Below are positions 1-9,601 of a stretch of 64,000 nucleotides of DNA, piece by piece; position 1 is the first letter of the stretch; each line of letters opens with the position of its first letter. The translations under genes and the position numbers were made by a program. This stretch comes from Variovorax sp. J22G73 (GTDB lineage: Bacteria > Pseudomonadota > Gammaproteobacteria > Burkholderiales > Burkholderiaceae_C): contig NZ_JASZYK010000001.1 in the NCBI RefSeq assembly GCF_030317035.1, forward strand, positions 558,001 through 622,000, given 5' to 3'. The notes below the pieces were generated by a model that had not been told where the DNA came from, did not search any database, and saw only the letters and a list, made by a program, of their open reading frames with translations.

Positions 1-39
1 CAGGCGGGGAAGCAGGGACGAGGGAAGTGCGCGCTTCAT
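1..39 (-). CDS. N-terminus of probable RND outer-membrane efflux channel (partial)
   Basis: An ATG on the minus strand at position 39 shares its ATGA with the stop codon of the efflux permease gene and opens 13 codons (MKRALPSSLLPRL) that run off the left edge. The start is basic and turns hydrophobic, like a signal sequence. The third gene of adaptor-permease operons is usually a TolC/OprM/NodT-type outer-membrane factor, so that is the inferred identity. The visible part is far too short to prove it by homology. Confidence 0.5.
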   Translation of the reverse strand, partial: MKRALPSSLLPRL

Positions 40-3000
40 CAATGGCCTCCCTGTTCCGCCGCGCGGTCTGCCGCGTGTTCGGTGACGGCCTCCGTTTTCG
101 CGGGCTTTTGCCGCCCGGCCAGCCATCCGCGAATCAACGCGAAGAACAGCGGCACGAAGAAGATGCCCAGCGCCGTGCCCACCACCATGCCGCCCAGCAC
201 CGCGGTGCCGATCGACTGGCGTCCGCCCGCGCCCGCGCCGGTGCCGATGGCCAGCGGCAGCACGCCGAAGCCGAAGGCCAGCGAGGTCATCAAGATGGGC
301 CGCAGCCGCAGGCGCACCGCCTGCAGCGTGGCCTCGACCACGCCCTTGCCCTGCTCCTGCAGCTGCTTGGCGAACTCGACGATGAGAATCGCGTTCTTCG
401 ACGACAGCCCCACTGTGGTCAGCAGCCCGACCTGGAAATACACGTCGTTGCTCAACCCCCGGAAGCTCGTGAACAGCAGCGCCCCCACGATGCCCAGCGG
501 CACCACCAGGATCACAGAGAACGGCACCGACCAGCTCTCGTACAGCGCGGCCAGGCACAGGAACACGAACAGGATCGAAATGGCGTACAGCATCGGCGCC
601 TGCGCACCCGACAGCCGCTCCTGGTAGGAGGCACCGGTCCATTCGTAGCCGATGCCCGGCGGCATCTGCTTCATTACCTCGTCCACCGCGGCCATGGCGT
701 CGCCCGAGCTCACGCCCGGCGCCGCGTCGCCCACGAACTCGTAGCTCGGGCTGCCGTTGTAGCGCTGCAGCTGCGGCGAGCCGTAGCTCCAGCGCGAGCT
801 GGAGAACGCGGGGAAGGGCACCATCTGCCCCAGGCTGTTGCGCACGCTCCAGCGGTCGATGTCCGCCGGCAGCATGCGGAAGTCGGTGTCGCCCTGCATG
901 TACACGCGCTTCACGCGGCCCTTGTCCAGGAAGTCGTTGATGTAGGTGCCGCCCATGGCGCTCGACAGCGTGCTGTCGATGTCCGACGTGGCCAGGCTCA
1001 GCGCCCCGGCGCGCGCGTCGTCGATGTCCACCGCGAACTCGGGCGTGTCGTCCAGGTTGTTGCTGCGCACATTGACCACTTCGGGCCGCTTGCCCAGCAG
1101 CTCGATGGCCTGGTCGCGCGCCTTCACCAGCGCGTCGTGGCCCAGGCCGTTGATGTCCTTCAAGTGAAAGTTGAAGCCCGCGTTGGCGCCCAGCCCGCGC
1201 ACCGCCGGCGGCAGCAGCACGAAGATGCGCGCGTCGCGGATGGTCGACAGGTCCTTGTTTGCGCGCCGCGTCAGCTCGGCGGCCGACTGGCCCTTGCCCG
1301 TGCGCTCGGCCCAGTCCTTCAGCTTGACGAAGGCGCGCGCCGAGCTCTGGTCGCCGTTCTGCCCGGTGATGACGTTCACGCTCAGCACCTCGTCCTGCTT
1401 GCCGAAGTACTGCTGCACCTGCTCGACCACGGGCTGCAGCCGCGCGTTCGACGCGCCCGGCGGCAGCGTTACCTGCACCTGCAGGAAGGCCTGGTCTTCG
1501 TCGGGCAGGAAGGAGGTGGGCAGCCGCATGAACAGCAGCGCCATCACGCCCGCGATCAGCAGGTACACCACCATGCTGCGCTTGCCGCGCCGCACGATGC
1601 CGCCGACGATGCCTTCGTAGCGGTCGGCGCTTCGGTCGAAGCCGCGGTTGAAGGCCGCGAAGAAGCGGTCGACCCGCCCCAGCAGGCCGCGGCGCGGCGC
1701 GGCGTTTTCGCCATGCGCGCCCTCGCGCACCGGCTTGAGCAGCGTGGCGCACAGCGCCGGCGTGAGCGTGAGCGCCACGAACACCGACAGCGCCATCGCC
1801 GAGACGATGGTGATCGAAAACTGCCGGTAGATCACGCCCGTGGAGCCGCCGAAGAAGGCCATGGGAATGAACACCGCCGACAGCACCAGCGCAATGCCGA
1901 CCAGCGCGGGCGTGATCTCGGCCATCGACTTGCGCGTGGCCTCCTTGGGCGACAGGCCCTCCTCGTGCATCACGCGCTCGACGTTCTCCACCACCACGAT
2001 GGCGTCGTCCACCAGCAGGCCGATGGCCAGCACCATGCCGAACATGGTCAACGTGTTGATGGAGTAGCCCGCCATCGACAGCACGCCGAAGGTGCCCAGC
2101 AGCACCACCGGCACCGCGATGGCCGGGATGAGCGTGGCGCGCAGGTTCTGCAGAAACACGTACATCACCAGCACCACCAGCAGCATGGCTTCCACCAGCG
2201 CCTTGACCACCTCGTCGATGGAGGCGCTCACGAAGGGCGTGGTGTCGTAGCTCACGAAGGTCTGCAGCTGGTTAGGGAACAGCGGCTTCAGTTCCTCGAC
2301 CTTGGCCTTCACGGCCTCGGCCACCTGCACCGCGTTGGCGCCGTCGGCCAGCACCACGCCCAGGCCCGCGCCGGGGCGGCCGTCGAGCTGCGAGCGCACC
2401 GTGAGGTTCTCGGCGCCCAGCTCCACGCGCGCCACGTCCTTCAGGCGCACCACGGCACCGTCGGGCGTCACGCGCAGCACCACGTTCTCGAACTGCTCCA
2501 CCGTCTTCAGCTTGCTGCGCGCGGTGATGGTGGCGGTGAGCTGCTGCTGCGCGCTGGCCGGCAGCGCGCCCAGCTGGCCGGCCGACACCTGCGCGTTCTG
2601 CGCGGTGATGGCGCTGTTCACGTCCGAAGGCATCAGCGCGTACTTGCGCAGCTTGTCGGGGTCCAGCCACAGGCGCATGGCGTAGCCGGTGCCCAGCGTC
2701 TGCACCTCGCCCACGCCGTCGATGCGGCTGATGATGTCCACCAGGTTGCTGGAGATGTAGTCGCCCACGTCCACCGCCGAGGCGCTGCCGTCGCCGGAGT
2801 ACATCGACACGATCATCAGGAAGTCGTTGCCGCCCTTGGTCACGGTGACGCCGCGGCTTTGCACCTGCTGCGGCAGGCGCGACATGGCCTGCTGCAGCTT
2901 GTTCTGCACCTGCATCTGCGCCACGTCGATGCTGGTGCCCGCGTTGAAGGTGAGCGACAGCCGCGCCACGCCCGACGAGTTGCTGGTCGACTGCATGTAC

Positions 3001-3227
3001 AGCAGGTTGTCCAGGCCCTTGAGCTGCTGTTCGATGACCTGGGTGACCGAGTCTTCCACCGTCTTGGCGGAAGCGCCCGTGTAGGTGGCGTTGATGGACA
3101 CGCGCGGCGGCGCGATGTCGGGGTATTGCTCCAGCGGCAGCGTGCGGATGGCCATGAGCCCCGCCAGCATGACGACGATGGAGAGCACCCACGCGAAGAT
3201 GGGTCGGTCGATGAAGAACTGCGCCAT
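39..3227 (-). CDS. RND multidrug efflux permease (HAE1/AcrB family)
   Basis: This 1062-residue inner-membrane proton/drug antiporter has the normal length for AcrB/MexB-like pumps. It opens MAQFFIDRPIFAWVLS, the typical first transmembrane helix, and has two large periplasmic loops. The conserved TM4 segment GLLVDDAIVVVENVER contains the paired aspartates of the proton relay. It lies 12 bp downstream of the adaptor gene and overlaps the next gene by ATGA, so the three form one operon on the minus strand. It would export hydrophobic compounds across both membranes together with its partners. The substrate cannot be read from the sequence, and no dedicated local regulator is adjacent. Confidence 0.96.
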   Translation of the reverse strand: MAQFFIDRPIFAWVLSIVVMLAGLMAIRTLPLEQYPDIAPPRVSINATYTGASAKTVEDSVTQVIEQQLKGLDNLLYMQSTSNSSGVARLSLTFNAGTSIDVAQMQVQNKLQQAMSRLPQQVQSRGVTVTKGGNDFLMIVSMYSGDGSASAVDVGDYISSNLVDIISRIDGVGEVQTLGTGYAMRLWLDPDKLRKYALMPSDVNSAITAQNAQVSAGQLGALPASAQQQLTATITARSKLKTVEQFENVVLRVTPDGAVVRLKDVARVELGAENLTVRSQLDGRPGAGLGVVLADGANAVQVAEAVKAKVEELKPLFPNQLQTFVSYDTTPFVSASIDEVVKALVEAMLLVVLVMYVFLQNLRATLIPAIAVPVVLLGTFGVLSMAGYSINTLTMFGMVLAIGLLVDDAIVVVENVERVMHEEGLSPKEATRKSMAEITPALVGIALVLSAVFIPMAFFGGSTGVIYRQFSITIVSAMALSVFVALTLTPALCATLLKPVREGAHGENAAPRRGLLGRVDRFFAAFNRGFDRSADRYEGIVGGIVRRGKRSMVVYLLIAGVMALLFMRLPTSFLPDEDQAFLQVQVTLPPGASNARLQPVVEQVQQYFGKQDEVLSVNVITGQNGDQSSARAFVKLKDWAERTGKGQSAAELTRRANKDLSTIRDARIFVLLPPAVRGLGANAGFNFHLKDINGLGHDALVKARDQAIELLGKRPEVVNVRSNNLDDTPEFAVDIDDARAGALSLATSDIDSTLSSAMGGTYINDFLDKGRVKRVYMQGDTDFRMLPADIDRWSVRNSLGQMVPFPAFSSSRWSYGSPQLQRYNGSPSYEFVGDAAPGVSSGDAMAAVDEVMKQMPPGIGYEWTGASYQERLSGAQAPMLYAISILFVFLCLAALYESWSVPFSVILVVPLGIVGALLFTSFRGLSNDVYFQVGLLTTVGLSSKNAILIVEFAKQLQEQGKGVVEATLQAVRLRLRPILMTSLAFGFGVLPLAIGTGAGAGGRQSIGTAVLGGMVVGTALGIFFVPLFFALIRGWLAGRQKPAKTEAVTEHAADRAAEQGGH

Positions 3228-3239
3228 GTCGCTCGGTCC

Positions 3240-4517
3240 TCAGCGCGCCACGGGGGCGGGGGCGGCGCCGGCCGCATCGGCCGGATCGGCTGGATCGGCC
3301 GTATCGAGCTTTGCGCTGGCCACGGGACCAGTGGCAGCCTTGTCGGCGTTGTCAGCCTTGGCGCCCAGGTCGACCACCTTCACCTTGTCGCCCACCTTCG
3401 CGCGCTGCGAGCCCTCGGTCATCACGCGGTCGCCCGCGGCCAGGCCGTCGAGCACCTGCCAGCGCGTGCCGACCGCGCGGCCCACATGGATGGCGCGCTT
3501 GGCGACCTTGCTCTCGCCGTCGATCACCAGCGCCGAGGCGCTGCCGTCGGGCGCGCGCGTCACGGCCTGCTGCGGCACCAGCAGCGCGGTGGCGTTCACG
3601 CCTTCCTGCAGCACGGCGCGCACGTACATGCCGGGCATGAGCAGCCTGTCGGGGTTGGGAACCACGGCGCGCAGCGTGACGCTGCCGGTGCCGGCATCGA
3701 CCGTGACGCCGCTGAAGGTGAGGCGCCCGGCGTGCGGGTACTTGCTGCCGTCTTCCAGCACCAGCTGGATGCGGGCCTCGGCGTCGCTGGCGCGCTGCAG
3801 CCGGCCGCTGGCGAGCTCGCGCTTCAGGCGCAGCAGCTCGCTGCTCGACTGCGTGACGTGCACATGAATCGGGTCGAGCTGCTGCACGGTGGTCATCACC
3901 GCCGCCTGATTGGCTGTAACCAATGCGCCGGGCGTGACGTTCGACAGCTCCGCCCAGCCCGTGATCGGCGAGGTGATGCGCGTGTAGCCCAGCTGGATGC
4001 GCGCGGTCTGCTCGGCCGCGCGCGCCACGGCGAGGTCGGCCTCGGCCTGCTGCTCGCTGGCCTGCGACTCGTCGAACACCTGGCGGCTGATGGCGTCGAT
4101 CTTCACCAGCTCGGCGTTGCGCCGGGCCACGGTGCGCGAGGTGGCCAGGGCCGACTCGGCCTTGCGCACGCTGGCCTGCGCGCTGGCATGCGCGGCCTGC
4201 AGCGGCGCCGGGTCGAGCTGGTAGAGCACCTGGCCGGCCTTGACCTGCGAGCCCTCGGTGAACAGGCGCTCCTTCAGGATGCCGCCGACCTGCGGGCGGA
4301 TCTCGGCGATGACTGGCGCCATGGTGCGCCCGGGCAGCTCGGTGCTGAGCGCCAGCGTCTCGTGCTTCAGGGTGACGGTGCCGACTTCCTTTTCTGGTGC
4401 GGCGGCTGCTTTCGACGTGCCGGGCGTCTCCACGCTGGTGCGCGAGCAACCTGCGAGCGCGGCGATGGCCAGGGCCGTGAACAGCAGGGCGAAGCGGGAG
4501 GGGGTGTGGTCAGGCAT
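3240..4517 (-). CDS. RND efflux periplasmic adaptor (AcrA/MexA-type lipoprotein)
   Basis: This membrane fusion protein of 425 residues bridges the permease and the outer-membrane channel. I chose the ATG at 4517 because it gives MPDHTPSRFALLFTALAIAA followed by a lipobox LAGC, so a lipid-anchored N-terminus is expected at that Cys; an in-frame ATG at 4589 would put 24 unlikely residues in front. The family order follows: barrel-sandwich halves (PQVGGILKERLF and the return strand), an Ala/Gln/Glu-rich alpha-hairpin at about 110-190, then beta-barrel and membrane-proximal domains. It is the first gene of the operon; the roughly 245 bp upstream contain no gene. Confidence 0.93.
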   Translation of the reverse strand: MPDHTPSRFALLFTALAIAALAGCSRTSVETPGTSKAAAAPEKEVGTVTLKHETLALSTELPGRTMAPVIAEIRPQVGGILKERLFTEGSQVKAGQVLYQLDPAPLQAAHASAQASVRKAESALATSRTVARRNAELVKIDAISRQVFDESQASEQQAEADLAVARAAEQTARIQLGYTRITSPITGWAELSNVTPGALVTANQAAVMTTVQQLDPIHVHVTQSSSELLRLKRELASGRLQRASDAEARIQLVLEDGSKYPHAGRLTFSGVTVDAGTGSVTLRAVVPNPDRLLMPGMYVRAVLQEGVNATALLVPQQAVTRAPDGSASALVIDGESKVAKRAIHVGRAVGTRWQVLDGLAAGDRVMTEGSQRAKVGDKVKVVDLGAKADNADKAATGPVASAKLDTADPADPADAAGAAPAPVAR

Positions 4518-4763
4518 CAGACAGGTTATGGAAGTAGGGAAATGGGGGCGAGGCCCCCGGATGGAGCAGGTGAGCGGCCTCAAGTTCAACGAGGCGGCGG
4601 GGGCTGGGGGCGGCTTTACACGCGGTTTACTGCAATTGCGGTGCCACGACGAAAAGGTGGCGTGAAGGTGGCACGAGGCAGCGCGAAGGTTGGCACCGGG
4701 TTGGCGTGACAGCCCCGTGACAGGGTGCGGGTCGACGGCCGCCGCCGTGCCGCCGTGCCGTCG

Positions 4764-6233
4764 TCAGGCGCGCTGCAGCGCGCGCGTGACCATGTCGTTG
4801 GGCGCGAGCCGCAGCAGGTGCGGCAGCAGCCCGATGGCTTTCTCGCGCTGGCCCGCATGCAGCAGGCCGTTGGCGCACACCGAAAGCGTGTCGGCCAGCT
4901 CGGGGTGCTCGGGCGCGGTCTTCAGCAGGATGGCGCAGAGCCGGTCGGCGTCGTCGAACTGGCGAATGCGCGCGAAGCGGCGCGCCAGCCGGGCCATGTC
5001 GTCGGGCTTCAGCCGCGCGCCGGGCTTGGCCTGGTCGAGGTAGGTCTTGTAGCTGGCGTGCTGCAGCGCCAGCGTGTTCGGCTCGGTGGCGGGCAGGCGG
5101 AAGATGCGGCGCGCGGCGTGGTGGAAGTCGTCGCTCGCGGGCTGCAGGCGCGCGGTGTTGAACCAGGCGCGCAGGGTGTCGGTGTCGCCGGGGCGCAGCG
5201 CGGCGGCGGCGCGCCACTCGGCGCAGGCCTTGTCGAAGCGCATGGCCGCGCCGTGCTTCTGCGCCGCGGCCACATGCTCGTCGAAGCGGTCGGGCTCGGG
5301 GCCCGCCACCGCCTCGGGCGCCTGCACGCGGCGCAGCAGCAGGGCGGCGGTCATCAGCGCCGCGCCGGTCAGCAGGCCGCCCAGGTGGGCCATGTAGGCG
5401 ATGCCCTGGCCGCCCAGCCAGTGCTGCATCAGCTCGTTGACGATCCACGCCGGCAGCAGCAGAAGGGCCGGCGCGGTGACGTAGTTGAAATAGAAGAACA
5501 GCTGGTAGAAGAAGCGGATGCGCTTGAGCCGGTACATCACTGCGTACATGCCCATCAGCGCCGAGATGGCGCCCGAGGCGCCCAGGCCGTAGCCGTCCTT
5601 GCCGGCATAGGCCCAGCCCGCCAGCATCGAGGCACCCACCGCGCCCAGCAGGTAGAACGCCAGGTAGGTGCCGCGGCCCAGTGCCAGTTCCACCGAAAAG
5701 CCGAACAGGAACAGGAACAGCATGTTGCCCAGCAGGTGGCCGGTGCTGCCGTGCAGGAAGGCGTTGGTGATCCAGGTCCAGGGCTTGAACTCGGCGTCCT
5801 TCGTGTAGTCCTGCGACCAGCGCGCGGTGAACGGCGCGGGCAGCATCGCCTCGTACTGCTGGCGGTCGCGCTTCCACTCGCCGTACTGCGGATTCGCGGG
5901 CGTAACGACCTGCTCGGCCTGCAGCCGCGCCAGGAACTTCTTGTCGTTCTGCAGCCCTTCGAGCAGTTGCGGGTAGGCCTCGTCGTGCGGCAGCATGCGC
6001 CGCGCGATCTTGCCGCGCTTCGGGTCGCTCTTTTCGAGCCATTCCACGAAGGGCGGCAGTTCCAGCTGGGGCAGCACGCTGGTCACGTAGTACTGGGCGG
6101 CGCGCTCGCGCGCGTTGTCCTCGCTGCGCTGCGGCCCCCAGAACACGACCATGTTCAGCAGGATGAGCAGCACCGTCATCCACGGCGGGTTGCGCCAGCT
6201 CGGCCTGTTCTCGAGCGGGATGGCGTAGAACAC
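4764..6233 (-). CDS. Rhomboid-family intramembrane serine protease with TPR-like C-terminus
   Basis: This polytopic protein of 489 residues has the rhomboid catalytic signatures: HGSTGHLLGN at 161-170, GLGASGAIS with the nucleophile Ser220, and the helix-6 histidine in YMAHLGG (His283). An insertion of about 110 charged residues separates TM1 from the catalytic core. After the last helix there are about 180 soluble residues with alanine/leucine-rich, helical-repeat character, suggesting a cytosolic TPR-like docking domain. It would cleave membrane-protein substrates inside the bilayer; the substrate is unknown. It lies 55 bp downstream of argH on the same strand, so it may be co-transcribed, although no functional link is evident. 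Confidence 0.9.
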   Translation of the reverse strand: MFYAIPLENRPSWRNPPWMTVLLILLNMVVFWGPQRSEDNARERAAQYYVTSVLPQLELPPFVEWLEKSDPKRGKIARRMLPHDEAYPQLLEGLQNDKKFLARLQAEQVVTPANPQYGEWKRDRQQYEAMLPAPFTARWSQDYTKDAEFKPWTWITNAFLHGSTGHLLGNMLFLFLFGFSVELALGRGTYLAFYLLGAVGASMLAGWAYAGKDGYGLGASGAISALMGMYAVMYRLKRIRFFYQLFFYFNYVTAPALLLLPAWIVNELMQHWLGGQGIAYMAHLGGLLTGAALMTAALLLRRVQAPEAVAGPEPDRFDEHVAAAQKHGAAMRFDKACAEWRAAAALRPGDTDTLRAWFNTARLQPASDDFHHAARRIFRLPATEPNTLALQHASYKTYLDQAKPGARLKPDDMARLARRFARIRQFDDADRLCAILLKTAPEHPELADTLSVCANGLLHAGQREKAIGLLPHLLRLAPNDMVTRALQRA

Positions 6234-6288
6234 GGCGCGGCTTCGGTCGCTGTCGGTCGGTCAGTCAGGGGTTCAGCTGCGCAGCTGA

Positions 6289-7686
6289 TCAGCCGAGGCG
6301 GGCGCGGTGGCGCGCCACTTGCGCCTTCACCTGCGCCGGCGCGGTGCCGCCCAGGATGTTGCGCGCGTTCAGCGAGCCGCGCAGGCTCAGCACGTCGTAC
6401 ACGTCCTTCTCGATGCTGGGGTTGAACTGCTGCAGCACGGCCAGCGGCAGCTCGGCCAGGTCGACCTTGTGCGAGGTGGCGGCCTTCACGGCGTGGGCCA
6501 CGGTTTCGTGCGCGTCGCGGAAGGGCAGGCCCTTCTTCACCAGGTAGTCGGCCAGGTCGGTGGCGGTGGCGTAGCCGCGCAGCGCGGCGGCCTCCATGGC
6601 CTCGGGCTTCACGGTGATGCCGCCGATCATCTCGGCAAAGATGCGCAGGGTGTCCTTGAGCGTGTCGACGGTGTCGAACAGCGGCTCCTTGTCTTCCTGG
6701 TTGTCCTTGTTGTAGGCCAGCGGCTGGCCCTTCATGAGCGTGATGAGCGCCATCAGGTGGCCGACCACGCGGCCGGTCTTGCCGCGCGCCAGCTCGGGCA
6801 CGTCGGGGTTCTTCTTCTGCGGCATGATCGACGAGCCCGTGGTGAAGCGGTCGGCAATCTGGATGAAGCTGAAGTTCTGGCTCATCCACAGGATGAGCTC
6901 TTCGCTCATGCGGCTGATGTGCACCATGCACAGGCTGGCCGCGGCGGTGAACTCGATGGCGAAGTCGCGGTCGCTCACGGCGTCCAGGCTGTTCTGGCAC
7001 ACGCCGTCCATGCCCAGGGTCCTGGCGACCAGCTCGCGGTCGAGCGGGTAGCTGGTGCCGGCCAGCGCGGCGGCGCCCAGCGGCAGGCGGTTGACGCGGC
7101 GGCGCACTTCGCCCATGCGCTCGGCGTCACGGCTGAACATTTCCACGTAGGCCAGCATGTGGTGGCCGAAGCTCACCGGCTGCGCCACCTGCAGGTGGGT
7201 GAAGCCGGGCAGGATCACGTCGACGTTCTTCTCGGCGATGTCCACCAGCGCCTTCTGCAGCTCGACCAGCAGGTCGCCGATGAGGTCGATTTCGCCGCGC
7301 AGCCACAGGCGCACGTCGGTGGCCACCTGGTCGTTGCGGCTGCGCCCGGTGTGCAGGCGCTTTCCGGCGTCGCCGACCAGCTGGGTCAGGCGGGCCTCGA
7401 TGTTCAGGTGCACGTCTTCGAGGTCGAGCTTCCACTCGAAGGCGCCGGAGTCGATTTCGGCGCGAATCTGCGCCATCCCGCGTTCGATCGCGGCGTGGTC
7501 CTGCACGCCGATGATTCCCTGCGCGGCGAGCATGCCGGCATGGGCCAGCGAGCCCTGGATGTCGGCCTGCCACAGGCGCTTGTCGAAGAACACGCTGGAC
7601 GTGTAGCGCTTCACGAGGTCGCTCATGGGTTCGGAGAACAGGGCCGACCAGGCTTCGGATTTCTTGTCGAGTTGGTTTTGGGTCAT
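6289..7686 (-). CDS. argH: Argininosuccinate lyase
   Basis: This 465-residue enzyme of the fumarase/aspartase superfamily splits argininosuccinate to arginine and fumarate, the last step of arginine synthesis. The superfamily signature [12 protein letters not shown] is present, as are the conserved [13 protein letters not shown] block and the TSYPLDRE region. The length matches the family and the ATG at 7686 gives the expected N-terminus. It is divergently placed from the histidine kinase gene with only 38 bp between the two starts, so their promoters must overlap. No arginine-repressor site was recognised by eye. Confidence 0.97.
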   Translation of the reverse strand: MTQNQLDKKSEAWSALFSEPMSDLVKRYTSSVFFDKRLWQADIQGSLAHAGMLAAQGIIGVQDHAAIERGMAQIRAEIDSGAFEWKLDLEDVHLNIEARLTQLVGDAGKRLHTGRSRNDQVATDVRLWLRGEIDLIGDLLVELQKALVDIAEKNVDVILPGFTHLQVAQPVSFGHHMLAYVEMFSRDAERMGEVRRRVNRLPLGAAALAGTSYPLDRELVARTLGMDGVCQNSLDAVSDRDFAIEFTAAASLCMVHISRMSEELILWMSQNFSFIQIADRFTTGSSIMPQKKNPDVPELARGKTGRVVGHLMALITLMKGQPLAYNKDNQEDKEPLFDTVDTLKDTLRIFAEMIGGITVKPEAMEAAALRGYATATDLADYLVKKGLPFRDAHETVAHAVKAATSHKVDLAELPLAVLQQFNPSIEKDVYDVLSLRGSLNARNILGGTAPAQVKAQVARHRARLG

Positions 7687-7724
7687 GGGAGCCGTCCAGG
7701 AGGCAATAATGGGTTGGTCACCCG

Positions 7725-8834
7725 ATGGATCAGATGTCTGCGATGCGCAACCCGCCGATTTTATCGGCCAACGCCACCCCCAACCCCACGTCCGTGTCGT
7801 CGTCCACGCCGGTTCAGGAAAAGACGCGCGCCCCCCTGCGCGCCGAACCCTCGATCTTCGATGCGTGCCAGATCGGCGTGGTGCTGCGCACGGTGGTGTT
7901 CGTCGAGGCGGTGGTCGCCATTGCCACGCTGTTCGTGGTGTCCACGCCCGGCGAATGGCTGGTGCAGGCCGCCACCGTCACGGGCGGTGCGCTTCCTGCC
8001 ACGCTGATGTGGCTGGTGGCCGCCTGCGGCTTGAAGAAGCCCCTGCGGCGCCTGCCCAAGCAATGGCAGTACGCGGCCGGCGCCGTGCTCGGTGCGCTGG
8101 CCGCCCTGTATGGCTGCGGCCTGCTGCGGCTGACCGGCGTGCTGGCCCATGCGCCCTGGCTGGCCAGCGGCCTCACCGGCGCGCTGTTCGCCGGGCTGGT
8201 GATGGCGGCGATGGTGCTGCGCGCGCGCGGCCAGACGCCCGCGGCCACCACGGCGCGGCTCGAGGAACTGCAGTCGCGCATCCGCCCGCACTTCCTGTTC
8301 AACACGCTCAACAGCGCCATCGCGCTGGTGCGCGAGGAGCCGGCCAAGGCCGAGACCATGCTGGAAGACCTGGCCGAGCTGTTTCGCCAGGCGCTGGCCG
8401 ACCCGGGCGAATCGGGCACGCTGGCCGACGAAATTGCGCTGGCCGAGCGCTACCTGGCCATCGAGCAGGTGCGCTTCGGCGACCGCCTGCGCATCCGCTG
8501 GGACCTGGACGCCGCCGCCAGCAGCGCCCGCCTGCCGCCGCTGCTGCTGCAGCCGCTGGTCGAGAATGCCATCAAGCACGGCGTGGAGCCCAGCCCCGAG
8601 GGCGCCAAGCTGCGCATCCGCACCGAGCGGCGCGGCGCCATGGTGGTGATCGAGGTGGTCAACAGCCTGCCGCCGCTGCGCTGGGCCGACCAGCCGCTGC
8701 CGCGCGGCCACGGCATCGCGCTGGCCAACGTGCGAGACCGCCTGCGGCTGCTGCACGACATGCAGATGCAGTTCAGCGCCGGCATGGACCAGAAAAACTA
8801 CCGGGTGCGCATCGCCATCCCCGCTGAATCATGA
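7725..8834 (+). CDS. Sensor histidine kinase, LytS/AlgZ (His_kinase) type
   Basis: This 369-residue membrane kinase has four hydrophobic segments between about residues 48 and 165. A cytoplasmic domain follows with the phospho-acceptor in [12 protein letters not shown] (His189), the N-box [14 protein letters not shown] and the G-box [13 protein letters not shown]. This is the unorthodox kinase class that pairs with LytTR regulators, and the next gene is exactly that, overlapping by ATGA. The ligand is unknown; there is no large sensory domain, so sensing is probably by the membrane segment. In-frame ATGs at 7734 and 7743 are possible alternative starts. Confidence 0.92.
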   Translation: MDQMSAMRNPPILSANATPNPTSVSSSTPVQEKTRAPLRAEPSIFDACQIGVVLRTVVFVEAVVAIATLFVVSTPGEWLVQAATVTGGALPATLMWLVAACGLKKPLRRLPKQWQYAAGAVLGALAALYGCGLLRLTGVLAHAPWLASGLTGALFAGLVMAAMVLRARGQTPAATTARLEELQSRIRPHFLFNTLNSAIALVREEPAKAETMLEDLAELFRQALADPGESGTLADEIALAERYLAIEQVRFGDRLRIRWDLDAAASSARLPPLLLQPLVENAIKHGVEPSPEGAKLRIRTERRGAMVVIEVVNSLPPLRWADQPLPRGHGIALANVRDRLRLLHDMQMQFSAGMDQKNYRVRIAIPAES

Positions 8835-9601
8835 CCCTCAAGACATTGATCGTTGACGACGAAGCCCTGGCGCGCTCCCGCCTGCGCACGCTGCTGCGCG
8901 ACTGCGCCTCGCCCGCCGCCGAGGTGGTGGCCGAGGCCTCGCAGGGCGCCGAGGCGCAGCAGCACCTGGCCACCATGGCCATCGACCTGGTGCTGCTCGA
9001 CGTGCACATGCCCGGCGTCGACGGCATCGAGGTGGCGCGCGCGCTGCGCAGCCGCGCCGACGCGCCGGCGGTGGTGTTCGTGACCGCGCACGCGACGCAT
9101 GCGGTCACGGCCTTCGAGCTCGACGCGGTCGACTACCTCACCAAGCCCGTGCGCGCCGAGCGGCTGCAGCAGGCGCTGCAGAAGGCCGAGCGCTTCCTGA
9201 AGGAGCGCCGCGCGCTGCAGGCCGGCGCACCGGCCGCGCCCGTCGCGCCCACCGCCCCCGAAACCGTGTTGATCCAGGACCGCGGCCGCGCCGAGCGCGT
9301 GCCGCTGTCCGAGGTGCTCTACCTCAAGTCCGAATTCAAGTACCTCACCGTGCGAACCGCCACGCGCAGCCACATCCTCGACGGCTCGCTCAACGAGTTC
9401 GAGGAGCGCTACCCCCACCGCTTCCTGCGCGTGCACCGCAACGCGCTGGTGGCGCGCTCGGCCATTCGCGCGCTCGAGAAGTACGACGACGGCGAAGACG
9501 CCGAGGGCTGGGCGCTGCGCCTGGACGCCATTCCCGAACCCGTGGCCGTGTCGCGCCGGCAGCTTGCCGCGGTGCGCGAAGTGTTGAAGGAAGCGCGATG
9601 A
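8831..9601 (+). CDS. LytTR-type response regulator (AlgR-like)
   Basis: This 256-residue regulator has an N-terminal receiver domain with the acidic pair in TLIVDDE, the phospho-acceptor Asp57 in LVLLDVHMPG and the Lys in DYLTKP. After a short Ala/Pro linker comes a C-terminal LytTR DNA-binding domain (about 150-256, with YLKSEFKYLTVRT and HRNALV). It overlaps the kinase gene by ATGA and its own stop overlaps the permease start by ATGA, so the three are translationally coupled. Regulators of this architecture control exopolysaccharide, motility or competence genes elsewhere; its targets here cannot be inferred. Confidence 0.93.
   Translation: MTLKTLIVDDEALARSRLRTLLRDCASPAAEVVAEASQGAEAQQHLATMAIDLVLLDVHMPGVDGIEVARALRSRADAPAVVFVTAHATHAVTAFELDAVDYLTKPVRAERLQQALQKAERFLKERRALQAGAPAAPVAPTAPETVLIQDRGRAERVPLSEVLYLKSEFKYLTVRTATRSHILDGSLNEFEERYPHRFLRVHRNALVARSAIRALEKYDDGEDAEGWALRLDAIPEPVAVSRRQLAAVREVLKEAR

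Noticed and set aside
27..4709. 1560-residue open frame on the plus strand opposite the RND efflux genes
   Set aside because: It is rich in His, Arg, Gln and Ala without domains, the usual antisense product of GC-rich codon bias. The minus-strand genes have clear family signatures.
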